From NCBI RefSeq assembly GCF_900104595.1, contig NZ_FNVY01000004.1, positions 930,001 through 994,000 on the forward strand: 64,000 nt of DNA, in the 5' to 3' direction. Made by a program: the position numbers and the translations under genes. Below are positions 1 to 9,278 of this stretch, in pieces (within the stretch, counting starts at the first letter, position 1; every line of letters begins with the position of its first letter). The stretch is from Enterococcus timonensis (GTDB taxonomy: Bacteria > Bacillota > Bacilli > Lactobacillales > Enterococcaceae). The notes beneath the pieces are model-generated. The model was not told where the DNA came from and did not search any database. It saw nothing but the letters and a program-made list of their open reading frames with translations.

Positions 1-812
1 ATATAGCCAAATGGATATTGCCAAAAACCAAGACTGTGCCCCGGCCAGAGAGCGACTATTGCTATAAATATTAAAATTCCCACTAAAAACATCAACAGGC
101 CTAACAAAATGGTCACCGCAAAATTCACACTTAAGATTTGCCATTTTTTTAAAGGCAGAACGTCCACAAAGTCGATGGTTTTTTGCCGACGATGAAAGGT
201 CAAATAAACGCTAGCCAAAAGAGTGCTCCCTAAAAAAATAATTAAAGGAATGGTTAGCTGTGCTTTTTTTGTCGGACCTTGTTGAGTGGCTCCTGGTTGT
301 TTTAAAACCGTGGCTATCATGGGGAGTGCATCTACTTGAAGCGCGATTTTTGGTGCTGCTGGAATGTTGTGATCTAATAAATATTGTGTGGCCAGGCGAT
401 CTTCTACCGATAAAGAATCGTGAGCCAATTCAAATTTCTGAATTTTCTTAAAATCCCGACTTTTGTAAACGGCTATCTGTTCAGTTAACTTTGCAATTGA
501 ATCTTGCGCATTCTTCAGTGTAATTTGATCATATGAATCGTTTGAGTCAAGTAGGAATTGGCGGACAATTTCATCATTATCTATTTGAGCGAGCGCCTCA
601 TCTTCAATAAAAGTCACCGCTTCTTTTTGGGTCATAAAATTTTTATGGCTGTATAATTTTTCTCGACTATCCCCTGCCATATATACTCTCGTAGAAATTT
701 TTACTTCTCCTTGAAATTGCGCAAAGGAAAAAAGCACTAGCGCGATCATCCCCAAGTATAGCAGCGGATTTTTTAGGCCTCGTTTTAATTCGAATATAAA
801 TTGAGTTAACAA
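1..812 (-). CDS. ABC-2 type transporter permease, N-terminal part (runs off window)
   Basis: The frame is open from a TTG start at 812 to base 1, about 270 codons with no stop, so the C-terminus lies outside the window. A GAGGGTG ribosome site stands a few bases before the TTG. A membrane segment is seen at roughly residues 15-33. It is followed by a long polar loop of about 150 residues, then segments near residues 190-212 and 235-262. One helix, a large outside domain and more helices is the layout of ABC-2 permeases used in drug, bacteriocin or lipid export. The sequence does not tell the substrate. The ATP-binding partner would be expected beyond base 1. Confidence 0.6.
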   Translation of the reverse strand, partial: MLTQFIFELKRGLKNPLLYLGMIALVLFSFAQFQGEVKISTRVYMAGDSREKLYSHKNFMTQKEAVTFIEDEALAQIDNDEIVRQFLLDSNDSYDQITLKNAQDSIAKLTEQIAVYKSRDFKKIQKFELAHDSLSVEDRLATQYLLDHNIPAAPKIALQVDALPMIATVLKQPGATQQGPTKKAQLTIPLIIFLGSTLLASVYLTFHRRQKTIDFVDVLPLKKWQILSVNFAVTILLGLLMFLVGILIFIAIVALWPGHSLGFWQYPFGY

Positions 813-907
813 ATCTTCACCCTCTTAATTAAATAAAGCGTTTGAATTTATATGTAGCGTAAAACCATCCTAGGATAAACTAGAATAGTTGCAGCTTTAA
901 TATTTTT

Positions 908-2695
908 TTATTCTTCTTCACTCGATTTTTTTTCTTCAAAACTAGTAATTTCCAAATGAAGTTCAGCTAGTTGTTTTTCAGAAACGGGTGACGGCGCTTG
1001 GGTCAATGGATCTAAGGCGCGGCCATTTTTTGGAAAAGCAATGACCTCTCTAATATTGTCCTCTTTAGCCAATAACATCACGAAGCGGTCCAAACCTAAC
1101 GCTAGTCCGCCAAGTGGTGGGAAACCATAGTCCAAAGCTTCTAATAAGAAGCCAAATTGTTCTTCAGCACTTTCTTTAGAAAAGCCTAGAGCTTGGAACA
1201 TTTTTTCCTGCAAGTCGCGAGTGTTAATTCTCAAACTCCCGCCACCGATTTCATAACCATTTAACACAATATCGTAAGCATGGGCGTAAACTTTTTTCGG
1301 ATCGGTTAATAAATACTGTTCGTCGTCTGCTTTTGGTAAAGTAAATGGATGATGGGCGGACATGTAGCGGCCCTCTTCTTCGGAGTATTCAAACATTGGC
1401 CAGTCAGTAATCCACAAGAAATTAAATTTATCTTGATCGATTACGCCTAATTCTTTAGCTAAACGAACGCGCAATGCCCCAAGAGATGTTTGCGCCACTT
1501 CTTTTTTATCAGCGACAAAAAACAATAGGTCGCCGACTTTAGCATCCATTACTTGCGTATATTCGTCAAATTTATCTTGTAAAAATTTAGCGATGGGACC
1601 ATTAAATCCGTCTGCTGTGACTTTCACCCAAGCTAAGCCCTTAGCACCAAATTGTCCTAAATATTGACCCAACGCATCGATTTCTTTACGAGAATATTTG
1701 TCTGCCGCGCCAACTGCGTTTAGTCCGTAAACAGCACCACCCGTTTCAATTGTTGAAGCGAATACTTTAAATTCAGTGTCGGCCGCTAACCCGGAAATAT
1801 TTTTCAATTCCAAATCATAACGCGTATCGGGTTTATCAGAACCAAAGCGATCCATCGCTTCATCATAAGCGATACGTGGAAATGGCAAGCTGATTTCCAT
1901 ATCCATCGTTTCTTTCATCACTTTGGCAATCATTTCTTCAGTGAAGGAAAGAATTTCATCTTCTTCTAAAAAGCTCGTTTCAATATCCACTTGCGTAAAT
2001 TCCGGTTGGCGGTCGCCTCGTAAATCTTCATCTCTAAAGCAGCGAACAATTTGATAGTAGCGGTCAAATCCAGCAGCCATTAATAATTGTTTAATTAATT
2101 GTGGTGATTGAGGTAAGGCGTAGAAATGTCCATCATGAACGCGAGACGGTACTAAGTAATCGCGGGCGCCTTCTGGAGTGGATTTTGTTAAATAAGGTGT
2201 TTCCACATCCATAAAGTCATGCGTATCTAAGTATTCCCGCATGGAGCGCGTCACTTGATGACGTAATTGGAAATTTTTCAACATTTTTTCCCGGCGTAAA
2301 TCAAGATAACGATATTTCAAACGCAAATCATCATTCACTTCGCCGGCATCTTCAATGACAAAAGGAGTGGTTTTCGCTTTATTTAAAACAATTACTGCCT
2401 GAGCAACAAGTTCCACCGATCCGGTTTTCATTTTTGGATTTACTGCTCGTTCGTCACGTTTAGCAACAACGCCTGTGATTTCAACCACATCTTCACTTCG
2501 CAATGTTTCAGCGATTTCAGCGGCTTCTTTATTTTTTTCGGGATTAAAGACAACTTGTAAAATCCCCCCACGATCACGCAAGTCAACAAATAATAATCCG
2601 CCAAGGTCACGGCGTTTGGCGACCCAACCTTTTAAAGTTAAAGTTTCACCAACATTTTTTTCCGTAACAAGTCCTGCATACATATTTCTTTTCAT
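908..2695 (-). CDS. aspS: Aspartyl-tRNA synthetase
   Basis: Class II synthetase that charges tRNA-Asp in the cytoplasm; 595 residues, the usual bacterial length. An N-terminal OB-fold that binds the anticodon covers about residues 1-110 ([11 protein letters not shown]). Motif 2 is [16 protein letters not shown], the bacterial GAD insertion lies at about 290-405, and motif 3 is [13 protein letters not shown]. The frame is open further upstream into hisS, but I start at 2695 because a GGAG site stands about 9 bases before that ATG and the protein begins [10 protein letters not shown] as expected. It follows hisS by 4 bases, so the two are co-transcribed from the T-box leader upstream of hisS. 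Confidence 0.97.
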   Translation of the reverse strand: MKRNMYAGLVTEKNVGETLTLKGWVAKRRDLGGLLFVDLRDRGGILQVVFNPEKNKEAAEIAETLRSEDVVEITGVVAKRDERAVNPKMKTGSVELVAQAVIVLNKAKTTPFVIEDAGEVNDDLRLKYRYLDLRREKMLKNFQLRHQVTRSMREYLDTHDFMDVETPYLTKSTPEGARDYLVPSRVHDGHFYALPQSPQLIKQLLMAAGFDRYYQIVRCFRDEDLRGDRQPEFTQVDIETSFLEEDEILSFTEEMIAKVMKETMDMEISLPFPRIAYDEAMDRFGSDKPDTRYDLELKNISGLAADTEFKVFASTIETGGAVYGLNAVGAADKYSRKEIDALGQYLGQFGAKGLAWVKVTADGFNGPIAKFLQDKFDEYTQVMDAKVGDLLFFVADKKEVAQTSLGALRVRLAKELGVIDQDKFNFLWITDWPMFEYSEEEGRYMSAHHPFTLPKADDEQYLLTDPKKVYAHAYDIVLNGYEIGGGSLRINTRDLQEKMFQALGFSKESAEEQFGFLLEALDYGFPPLGGLALGLDRFVMLLAKEDNIREVIAFPKNGRALDPLTQAPSPVSEKQLAELHLEITSFEEKKSSEEE

Positions 2696-2699
2696 AAGT

Positions 2700-4004
2700 T
2701 TATTCTCCTTTTTTAAATGCCAACATCGTCGCAAAGACATCATCAAAATTTTCGTAAATTTCTTCTAGTGGTACCGTCACTTCATGGCCGGAACTCATTT
2801 CTTTGACATTGACTTTTTCTTCTGCCAATTCTGTTTCACCCATAGTTAAGACAAGTTGCGCTTTTTCTTTAGCGGCTGATTTAAATTGCGCCTTAGCTTT
2901 ACGTCCGAGAAAATCGCGATTGGCTGAATATCCTGCCCCGCGAATTGCTTGGACAAGTTTTAAACTTTCTAAATCCGTAGCATCACTTAAAGAAACTACA
3001 TAAGCGTCCAGCACATCCATCGTCGGTAGCTCAATATTTTCAGCATCCAAAGTTAATAACAAACGTTCAATCCCCATCCCAAAACCAAAAGCCGGTGTAG
3101 CAGGTCCGCCAAGTTCTTCGACTAAATTATCGTAGCGTCCCCCGGCACAAACGGTACTTTGAGCGCCGTGAAATCCAGGAGATGCCGCCATAATTTCAAA
3201 AATGGTGTGATTATAATAATCCAAACCACGCACCATGGTATGATCAATTTCATAAGGAATTTCTAGAGCTTCGAGATATTTTTTTACTTGATTAAAATGA
3301 GTTAACGAAACTTCATTTAAATAATCGAGAATTTTTGGAGCTGAGGCAACAATCGCTTGGTCTTCTTTTTCTTTGGAATCTAACACTCGCAATGGATTTT
3401 CATGAAGGCGGCGTTTAGAATCGTAACTTAATTGATCTTCCAATGGTTCAAGATAATCAATGAGCGCTTTTCGATAATTGGCCCGACTTTCTTTGTCTCC
3501 TAAAGAATTAATGACTAATTTAACATGTTGAATACCTAGTTGGGCGAAAAAGTCCATCGCCATGGCCATAATTTCCACATCAAGCGCAGGATTTTCTGTA
3601 CCGAAGACTTCTACCCCGATTTGGTGAAATTGGCGTAGGCGTCCAGCTTGCGGACGTTCATAACGAAACATGGGTTCGATGTAAAATAATTTGTAAGGCT
3701 TAGGATATTCTGGTCCGTATAATTTATTTTCTACATAACTACGAACAATGGGAGCCGTACCTTCTGGGCGCAAAGTAATATGACGTTGCCCTTTATCGTA
3801 AAAATCGTACATTTCTTTAGAAACAATATCCGTCGTATCGCCCACGGAACGCGCAATCACTTCATAATATTCAAAAGCCGGCGTCCGAATTTCACTGAAA
3901 CGATAATCAGCAAATAAAAGTCTTGCGGTTTCTTCCACAAATTGCCACTTTTCAATTTCTCCTGGTAATAGATCATTAGTCCCTTTTGGTTTTTGATAAT
4001 TCAT
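2700..4004 (-). CDS. hisS: Histidyl-tRNA synthetase
   Basis: Class II synthetase that charges tRNA-His; 434 residues, normal length. Seen directly: the N-terminal [10 protein letters not shown] motif, [14 protein letters not shown], motif 2 region [15 protein letters not shown], the histidine-binding region with [11 protein letters not shown], and motif 3 [12 protein letters not shown]. The C-terminal anticodon-binding domain covers about residues 330-425. The ATG at 4004 has GGGGGAG about 6 bases upstream. It is the first gene of a hisS-aspS operon whose leader carries a T-box, so expression should rise when the matching tRNA is uncharged. Confidence 0.97.
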   Translation of the reverse strand: MNYQKPKGTNDLLPGEIEKWQFVEETARLLFADYRFSEIRTPAFEYYEVIARSVGDTTDIVSKEMYDFYDKGQRHITLRPEGTAPIVRSYVENKLYGPEYPKPYKLFYIEPMFRYERPQAGRLRQFHQIGVEVFGTENPALDVEIMAMAMDFFAQLGIQHVKLVINSLGDKESRANYRKALIDYLEPLEDQLSYDSKRRLHENPLRVLDSKEKEDQAIVASAPKILDYLNEVSLTHFNQVKKYLEALEIPYEIDHTMVRGLDYYNHTIFEIMAASPGFHGAQSTVCAGGRYDNLVEELGGPATPAFGFGMGIERLLLTLDAENIELPTMDVLDAYVVSLSDATDLESLKLVQAIRGAGYSANRDFLGRKAKAQFKSAAKEKAQLVLTMGETELAEEKVNVKEMSSGHEVTVPLEEIYENFDDVFATMLAFKKGE

Positions 4005-4076
4005 AATGCTCCCCCTTTTACATTCAAAAAACTGCTTTAAAATTCAAAAAAACCTTTAAAAATACCTTAAAAATAC

Positions 4077-4306
4077 AAAAAAACCCGTCCTATAAAAAGG
4101 ACGAGTGTTTATACACACGTGGTACCACCTAGCTTGAAGTTTACACTTCCACTTTCCAAATAACGACGGATTGCGCCGAGACTTTTTTAAAGTCTTTCTC
4201 CAGAGTGTCTTTTCCAATAAATTTTTTAGCATCCTCCCACGATCGACGCCTCGCTTAAAAAAATTTTATCGTACTTGCTCTTTCTTAGATTTTAGCTATT
4301 GATAGT
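4077..4306 (-). promoter_or_regulatory. T-box leader of hisS-aspS
   Basis: Read on the minus strand, the leader holds an AGTA box near its 5' end, a Stem I region, a specifier region reading GACAC (4209-4205) before CTCTGGAG, the conserved antiterminator AGGTGGTACCACG (4130-4118), and a terminator made of CGTCC, a short loop, GGACG and a T run (about 4105-4077). This is the standard T-box transcription-attenuation layout. The GACAC string contains both GAC (Asp) and CAC (His), matching the two synthetases downstream. Aligned with the pheS T-box in this window, the base after the specifier should be A, which favours GAC as the main reading. Confidence 0.93.
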
Positions 4307-4335
4307 AAAATACTCGATATTTCAAAAATAGTCAA
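4307..4335 (-). promoter_or_regulatory. Promoter of the hisS-aspS operon
   Basis: TTGACT (4335-4330), a 17-base spacer and TATTTT (4312-4307) on the minus strand, directly before the T-box leader. Confidence 0.7.
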
Positions 4336-4435
4336 GTTTTTCAAGAAAGAAATTTTGAAATTGTCGCCAAAGAAAATTTTAGCAAAAAACTTTTTAAATT
4401 TTTTTTAACGACTGTTTTTCAGATTTCTCCTGTTG

Positions 4436-4441
4436 TATAAT
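4436..4441 (+). promoter_or_regulatory. -10 element of the amidase gene
   Basis: TATAAT lies about 22 bases before the amidase ATG. No clear -35 is seen. The implied leader is very short and has no strong ribosome site. A five-codon reading frame (MNKKR, 4449-4466) ends in an ATGA overlap with the amidase start, so coupling is possible. Confidence 0.5.
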
Positions 4442-4462
4442 AAATATAATGAATAAAAAGCG

Positions 4463-5782
4463 ATGAAAGTTGGAACACTCTTGGAAAATTCCCCTCGTAA
4501 ACATCAATTACGTCTGAAAAAAAAACAACCGCCGATTCTTTTACTGATCAATGTCTGTATTGTTGCTTTAGTAGTTTTAGGGATCGCCCTTTTAAATAAA
4601 AGTACTAGCTTAACCGTCGAAGCCTCCGCGCTTAATGTTCGTACCGGTCCAGGACTAGATTTTGGGATTGCTGCTCAAGTAAAATCTGGCACCAAGCTAT
4701 CTGTTTTAAAGCAAGAAAATGAATGGTATCAAGTCACTTTACCTGATGGAAACACCGGTTGGGTCGCTAGTTGGCTAATTGGAAATGAAAAAAATGCCGC
4801 CGTTACAAATTTACCGGCGACCGTCAATACTGCCGATACACCGCTGCGTCAAGAACCTAATGATCAAGCAGAAATTCTAGATACTTTAGCTAAGGACACA
4901 TCGTTAGTTATTACTTTAGAACAAGATGGTTGGTCCCAAGTCCAAGTGGCTGATAAAGTCGGCTGGATTCCTTCACAATATTTGACCCAAAGCAAAACAG
5001 ATGAAGTAGAAAAACCAGAAGAAAAAGAAAATAATACAATTTACACTCGCGAAGAGTCGACTAATATTCGGACGGAACCTAACGTTCAAGCCGAGCTAGT
5101 GACTACGCTTGAACAAAATATTGCCGTCACCGTTTTAGCAACAGTCGGTGAATGGTACCAAATTGAAACGGCAGATGGCACAACAGGTTACGTCGCCAAC
5201 TGGGTGATGAATACCCAAACGCTTAACAATCAAAGCTTAGTCACCTCAATTGCCGAGGCAACGATTATGTTAGACGCCGGTCACGGTGGCGCCGATGATG
5301 GCGCATCGACTGACAATAATATTTTGGAAAAAGATTTAACTTTAGATACCACCCTTCTTTTAAAAAAGGCTTTAGAAAAAACTGGCGCCCGCGTTTTGTT
5401 GACGCGTGATACCGATGAGTGGGTGGATTTAGAGGAACGTTCTAATATGAGTAACGAACAAAAACCCGATGTCTTTTTAAGTTTACATTATGATGCTACC
5501 GATGATCCGAATATCGCCACTGGGACCCATGTTTTTTATTACTATGATCGCGATATCCAGTTAGCCGAAATAGTCGCGACCCAATTTAAAAATTTACCTT
5601 TACAAAGTCATGGCGCTAGTTACAATGATTTGTCGGTGACTCGCGAAAATACGCAGCCCGCCCTTTTACTTGAACTTGGCTACATGTCCACTGAATCTGA
5701 TGTTACCTATATTGCTACTGAAGAGTATCAACAACAAGTCGCCGATCTCATCACCGAAGCGTTAACTCAGTATTTCCAATAA
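4463..5782 (+). CDS. N-acetylmuramoyl-L-alanine amidase with three SH3b domains
   Basis: Zinc peptidoglycan hydrolase that cuts the bond between MurNAc and the L-Ala of the stem peptide, acting outside the membrane. A basic N-terminus is followed by one membrane anchor (about residues 24-45), then three bacterial SH3 wall-binding repeats at about 50-108, 118-173 and 192-250. A family 3 amidase domain covers about 263-437. Zinc and catalytic residues sit in DAGHGGADDG, LEKDLTLD, SLHYDA and LLLELGYMS. The start is uncertain because no good ribosome site precedes the ATG at 4463; a TTG at 4481 is an alternative. A terminator follows. Confidence 0.9.
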   Translation: MKVGTLLENSPRKHQLRLKKKQPPILLLINVCIVALVVLGIALLNKSTSLTVEASALNVRTGPGLDFGIAAQVKSGTKLSVLKQENEWYQVTLPDGNTGWVASWLIGNEKNAAVTNLPATVNTADTPLRQEPNDQAEILDTLAKDTSLVITLEQDGWSQVQVADKVGWIPSQYLTQSKTDEVEKPEEKENNTIYTREESTNIRTEPNVQAELVTTLEQNIAVTVLATVGEWYQIETADGTTGYVANWVMNTQTLNNQSLVTSIAEATIMLDAGHGGADDGASTDNNILEKDLTLDTTLLLKKALEKTGARVLLTRDTDEWVDLEERSNMSNEQKPDVFLSLHYDATDDPNIATGTHVFYYYDRDIQLAEIVATQFKNLPLQSHGASYNDLSVTRENTQPALLLELGYMSTESDVTYIATEEYQQQVADLITEALTQYFQ

Positions 5783-5804
5783 TTTTGTCACAGAAAAATA
5801 TTTT

Positions 5805-5843
5805 AAGCAGATGTCCAAGAGAATTTGGATCTCTGCTTTTTTT
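5805..5843 (+). terminator. Terminator after the amidase gene
   Basis: AGCAGA and TCCAA pair with TTGGA and TCTGCT around a short loop, followed by seven T. Confidence 0.85.
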
Positions 5844-5967
5844 GTTACATTTGTCATATTTATTCATCTATTTGTAATATTATTCATGAAAGTTTAACGT
5901 CTTTTCTATCCTTTCGCAAAAAAAAAGTGTTTAAATAAAATCATTCCAAATAAAAGGAGCACCCTAT

Positions 5968-6912
5968 TTGAAAATAAATAAATTACCGATTTGGACCTTA
6001 TCAACTTTATTGTTAGGCGCCACAACTTTAGCCAGTGTCAACGTCTCTGCTGATTCATTCGATGATCAAATCAATGTCGTTCAAACGCAAATCAATTCAC
6101 AACAAGCCCAAATTGACCAACTAATCACCACACAAAATACAGCTAGTACCCAGTTACAAGCAGTGAACGCTGACTTAAAAAATATAGCGCTCGATTTCAA
6201 TGAACAAACAATACAACTTTCGGCCTTACAAGAGACCATTGTTGATGTTTTACCAGAAACTACCGCCCTTGAAAATAATACAACGACGAGTATTTCCCCA
6301 TTAACTAAGGTCACCACTTTGGCTACTACTGAGGAAAAGAGCTTAACATTTGATGAAGTTCTTGCCCAAAAAGAAACGCAAATCACAACCCTTTCAACTA
6401 AAATTGCTACCTTGCAACAAGAACAAAGCGACTTGCGAAATACCGCCACGACAGCTAGCCAAAGTCAAACTCAACTCCAAAGTGAAATTGAGTTAGCGCA
6501 AGCACAAATTGTTGATTTAAAAAATCAACAAACGGCTTATCTTTCGAAAGAAAATTTGCGGAATCGTTTAGTCGAAGGAGCTCAAGCGCAATTAGGGAAA
6601 CCTTATGTTTGGGGCGCTCAAGGGCCATCAAGTTTTGATTGTTCCGGCTTAATGAATTATTTGTACACGACTGTCGCTAATCTATCCATTGGTTCATGGA
6701 CAGTTCCTCAAGAAAGTGCTGGAACACAAATTGCGGTAAGTGCCGCAGAAGTAGGCGATTTACTTTTCTGGGGCAGTCATGGTTCGACGTATCACGTGGC
6801 GATGTATATTGGTAACGGCCAATATATTCACGCACCAAAACCAGGTGATGTGGTAAAAGTGGCGACAATTGCAAGTTTCACGCCAGATTTTGCTGTTTCA
6901 GTTTTAGGATAA
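5968..6912 (+). CDS. Secreted NlpC/P60 peptidoglycan hydrolase with coiled-coil N-terminus
   Basis: Cysteine endopeptidase of the NlpC/P60 family, expected to cut stem peptides in the wall and to act in cell separation or growth. The start is TTG at 5968, with AAAGGAG 8 bases upstream. A signal peptide covers residues 1 to about 28, with cleavage probably after VNVSA. Residues 30-200 are Gln/Thr-rich heptads typical of the coiled-coil region of enterococcal SagA-like proteins. The catalytic domain (about 198-314) shows the cysteine in SSFDCSGL, the histidine in YHVAMYIG and a polar third residue in the IHAPKPGD region. It stands alone between two terminators. Confidence 0.88.
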   Translation: MKINKLPIWTLSTLLLGATTLASVNVSADSFDDQINVVQTQINSQQAQIDQLITTQNTASTQLQAVNADLKNIALDFNEQTIQLSALQETIVDVLPETTALENNTTTSISPLTKVTTLATTEEKSLTFDEVLAQKETQITTLSTKIATLQQEQSDLRNTATTASQSQTQLQSEIELAQAQIVDLKNQQTAYLSKENLRNRLVEGAQAQLGKPYVWGAQGPSSFDCSGLMNYLYTTVANLSIGSWTVPQESAGTQIAVSAAEVGDLLFWGSHGSTYHVAMYIGNGQYIHAPKPGDVVKVATIASFTPDFAVSVLG

Positions 6913-6923
6913 AGTTTTAAATA

Positions 6924-6957
6924 AAAGACATCGCCTGAAAATTGCGGTGTCTTTTTT
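6924..6957 (+). terminator. Terminator after the NlpC/P60 gene
   Basis: AAGACATCGC pairs with GCGGTGTCTT around a short loop, then a T run. It lies upstream of the murE start and argues against the longer murE reading frame beginning at 6947. Confidence 0.85.
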
Positions 6958-7009
6958 ATGGAGATTTTGTTACAATAACAAAGAATTAAAGATGGAAGGA
7001 AGTTTTAAT

Positions 7010-8524
7010 GTGCCAACTTTATCATTAGAAAAAGTGTTAACTACTTTACAAAAAGAAAATTTACTTAAAGAATATATCGTTGACAATCAGTGGCAATTTG
7101 CCCCAAATATGGCGCCAGACCTTACTGTTGCAAAGCTCGCTTATGATTCCCGGGAAGTTCAATCTGAGACGTTATTTTTTTGCAAAGGATTTAATTTTGA
7201 AGAAAAGTATTTAGTCCAAGCTGTGGAAAATGGCGCTGCGATTTATTTAGCGGAAACGACTTATGAAAATATCGATGCCATTGGAGTCATTGTCACCGAT
7301 ATCCGCCAAGCGATGGCCAAAATTTCGCAATTATTTTATGATTTCCCTGAAAAAAAATTAACAACAGTGGCCATTACCGGCACTAAAGGCAAAACCACGA
7401 CCAGTTTTTTTGCCCATGGTGTCTTGGACGCGGCTTTTCCTGGCAAAGTCGGCCTCTCTTCTACCGAAAGTATTTGCCTTGATGGGAAAAATTTTGAAAA
7501 AGCCCATTTATCTACGCCAGAATCCCTTGATTTATTCGCTATGTTGGCAAAAGCTTTATCCAATGGCTTGACGCATTTCGTAATTGAAGTGTCTTCCCAA
7601 GCTTACAAATTAGATCGGGTCTTTGGGATGACTTTTGATTACGGGATATTTCTAAATATTTCTACCGATCATATTTCTCCCACTGAACATCCCACCTTTG
7701 ATGATTATTTTTATTGGAAACGGCAATTATTAGTCCATTGCCAAACATTGATTTTAAACCACGACAGCGATTTTTACCCGCTAATTTTACAAACAGCCCA
7801 ACATTCTGCTAAAAACATTTATACATTTGGTTTTTCTTCAGAAGCTGATCTTCAAGTGATTCCGCAAAAAAAAGCGACTGAATTTCAATTAATCGCCCGC
7901 AAAAATGCTTTAGCTGAAGCGACTGGAACGTACGCTTTGCATTTTCCTGGCGACTTTAATTTTGCCAATGCTGCGGCAGCTTTAACCGTTGCTAGTCTTT
8001 TGAAAGTCCCCCGCACATTGACTGGCCCAGCCTTAGAAAAAATTACCGTTCCCGGACGGATGATGGTTTTTCATAAAAAAAATGGCGGCGTGATTTTTGT
8101 TGATTATGCTCATAACTACACGTCCCTTGAAAATATGGTGACGTACCTTCAACACACCTATCCCGGTTTTGAAATTGGTCTTTTAATTGGTGCTCCTGGC
8201 GATCGTGCTTTTTCTCGTCGCGGAGATTTCGGGCGAATTATTACTAAATATATGGATGTTGCTATTTTAACGGAGGAAGATTCTACTAAAGGCGACGTGC
8301 GAGAAATTAATAATGATATTAAAAAAGAAATTCAAAAAGAACTCCCTCTTTATGAATTGTTAGATCGGACCGATGCTGTCTGGAAAGCTTGTGAACTTAC
8401 AGGACCTACCACTGCCATGATTATTGCTGGTAAAGGAACGGAACGGACGCAACGACGACTTGAAGGAACTTTAGATTATGAGGGCGATGATGCGATTGTT
8501 GAGCGCTATTTGACCCAAGAATAA
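7010..8524 (+). CDS. murE: MurE-type Mur ligase (UDP-MurNAc-tripeptide synthetase family)
   Basis: Cytoplasmic ATP-dependent ligase, expected to add the third residue, L-Lys in this group, to UDP-MurNAc-L-Ala-D-Glu. The three Mur ligase domains are present: an N-terminal domain with YDSREVQSETLFFCKG, a central ATPase with TGTKGKTTTS, EVSSQAYKLDRV and NISTDHISPTEHP, and a C-terminal domain with VPGRM, VDYAHNY and AGKGTERTQ. The start is GTG at 7010 because GGAAGGA stands 9 bases upstream and the longer frame runs through a terminator. The segment where streptococcal MurE has a DDPN-type motif reads LTEEDSTKGDV here, so substrate choice is open; it may be a MurE paralogue. Confidence 0.82.
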   Translation: MPTLSLEKVLTTLQKENLLKEYIVDNQWQFAPNMAPDLTVAKLAYDSREVQSETLFFCKGFNFEEKYLVQAVENGAAIYLAETTYENIDAIGVIVTDIRQAMAKISQLFYDFPEKKLTTVAITGTKGKTTTSFFAHGVLDAAFPGKVGLSSTESICLDGKNFEKAHLSTPESLDLFAMLAKALSNGLTHFVIEVSSQAYKLDRVFGMTFDYGIFLNISTDHISPTEHPTFDDYFYWKRQLLVHCQTLILNHDSDFYPLILQTAQHSAKNIYTFGFSSEADLQVIPQKKATEFQLIARKNALAEATGTYALHFPGDFNFANAAAALTVASLLKVPRTLTGPALEKITVPGRMMVFHKKNGGVIFVDYAHNYTSLENMVTYLQHTYPGFEIGLLIGAPGDRAFSRRGDFGRIITKYMDVAILTEEDSTKGDVREINNDIKKEIQKELPLYELLDRTDAVWKACELTGPTTAMIIAGKGTERTQRRLEGTLDYEGDDAIVERYLTQE

Positions 8525-8530
8525 AAATAA

Positions 8531-8573
8531 AAAAACCAGAAACTTGCCAATTGGCGTGTTTCTGGTTTTTTTA
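8531..8573. terminator. Bidirectional terminator between murE and a membrane protein gene
   Basis: AACCAGAAAC, TTGCCAATTGGC and GTTTCTGGTT form a strong palindrome flanked by A and T runs, so it can end transcripts from both sides. Confidence 0.85.
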
Positions 8574-8626
8574 ATAGGTCAATGATATTTGGCACTCTTT
8601 ATTTGCTCTATCATTATTTGTAAAGG

Positions 8627-9007
8627 TTAAACTTTTTTCTTTTCATATTTTTCATCAATAATACACAAGGTCACCGACCAAAAAAGAAAGGCGAGTGTTA
8701 TGAGCACGTCAATCACCGAAATATTTCGCAATTTAAAAATAGGTGAAATGAGAAAAACCGCGCTATTTAAAAACCAGCGCTCCTCTTTGTACAGATTTTT
8801 TTGAAAGCTGTTGCTAAAAAAAGAAAGATTAATTATCTTTTTTTGAAGAAGGAATTTCCATAAAATAATAACGGCCAAGATGGTGACCACCAGTAAAATT
8901 CGCGGGAGCATCCCATATTTGAACTGACGAATAAGACAAGCGACAATGACTAGAAGTCCATACAGGCTCAACAACCCACGACGACGGTTCTGTTCACTTT
9001 TATTCAT
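8627..9007 (-). CDS. Small four-helix membrane protein, unknown
   Basis: About 126 residues. Four hydrophobic segments are seen at roughly 15-32, 35-57, 82-97 and 100-118, separated by basic stretches; the tail YEKKKV is charged. I do not recognise the family. The start is taken as ATG 9007, with AAAGGAA upstream; an in-frame ATG at 9034 is possible. The gene stands alone behind a good promoter and is convergent with murE. Confidence 0.6.
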   Translation of the reverse strand: MNKSEQNRRRGLLSLYGLLVIVACLIRQFKYGMLPRILLVVTILAVIILWKFLLQKKIINLSFFSNSFQKNLYKEERWFLNSAVFLISPIFKLRNISVIDVLITLAFLFWSVTLCIIDEKYEKKKV

Positions 9008-9080
9008 TTTGAAATAATTCCTTTCCATATTCAATAATTAGTTTTGCTAAAACACAATTGAAAAGTAAACGCTTATAACG

Positions 9081-9109
9081 AGTCTACATCTGAAATTATT
9101 GCCTGTCAA
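9081..9109 (-). promoter_or_regulatory. Promoter of the four-helix membrane protein gene
   Basis: TTGACA (9109-9104), a 17-base spacer and TAGACT (9086-9081) on the minus strand. An inverted repeat GTGTGC/GCACAC (9110-9139) lies just upstream of the -35. The rest of 9140-9234 shows no gene. Confidence 0.65.
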
Positions 9110-9234
9110 GCACACCTTTGAATATATTAGTAAGTGTGCCCATGTCTTAAGTTAGCTAAAATATAAAATGGCTCAAATAATATTTTCTAACTATGAAAAA
9201 AACGTAACGCTAAAGTTCGGTTATTTAAAATCAC

Positions 9235-9260
9235 AAAAAAAAGAAGCACCGAAATGCTCC
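9235..9260 (-). terminator. Terminator after dtd
   Basis: On the minus strand GGAGCA pairs with TGCTTC around six bases, followed by eight T. Confidence 0.75.
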
Positions 9261-9278
9261 TTAAAGGCCAAAAATTTT

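Noticed and set aside
260-451. 63-codon plus-strand frame at the left end
   Set aside because: It is the complement of the ABC permease gene, has no ribosome site and no protein-like pattern.
2696-2746. Longer aspS start
   Set aside because: It lies inside hisS and has no ribosome site; ATG 2695 has GGAG and the expected N-terminus.
6947-7009. Longer murE start
   Set aside because: The extension runs through the terminator of the preceding gene; GTG 7010 has GGAAGGA upstream.
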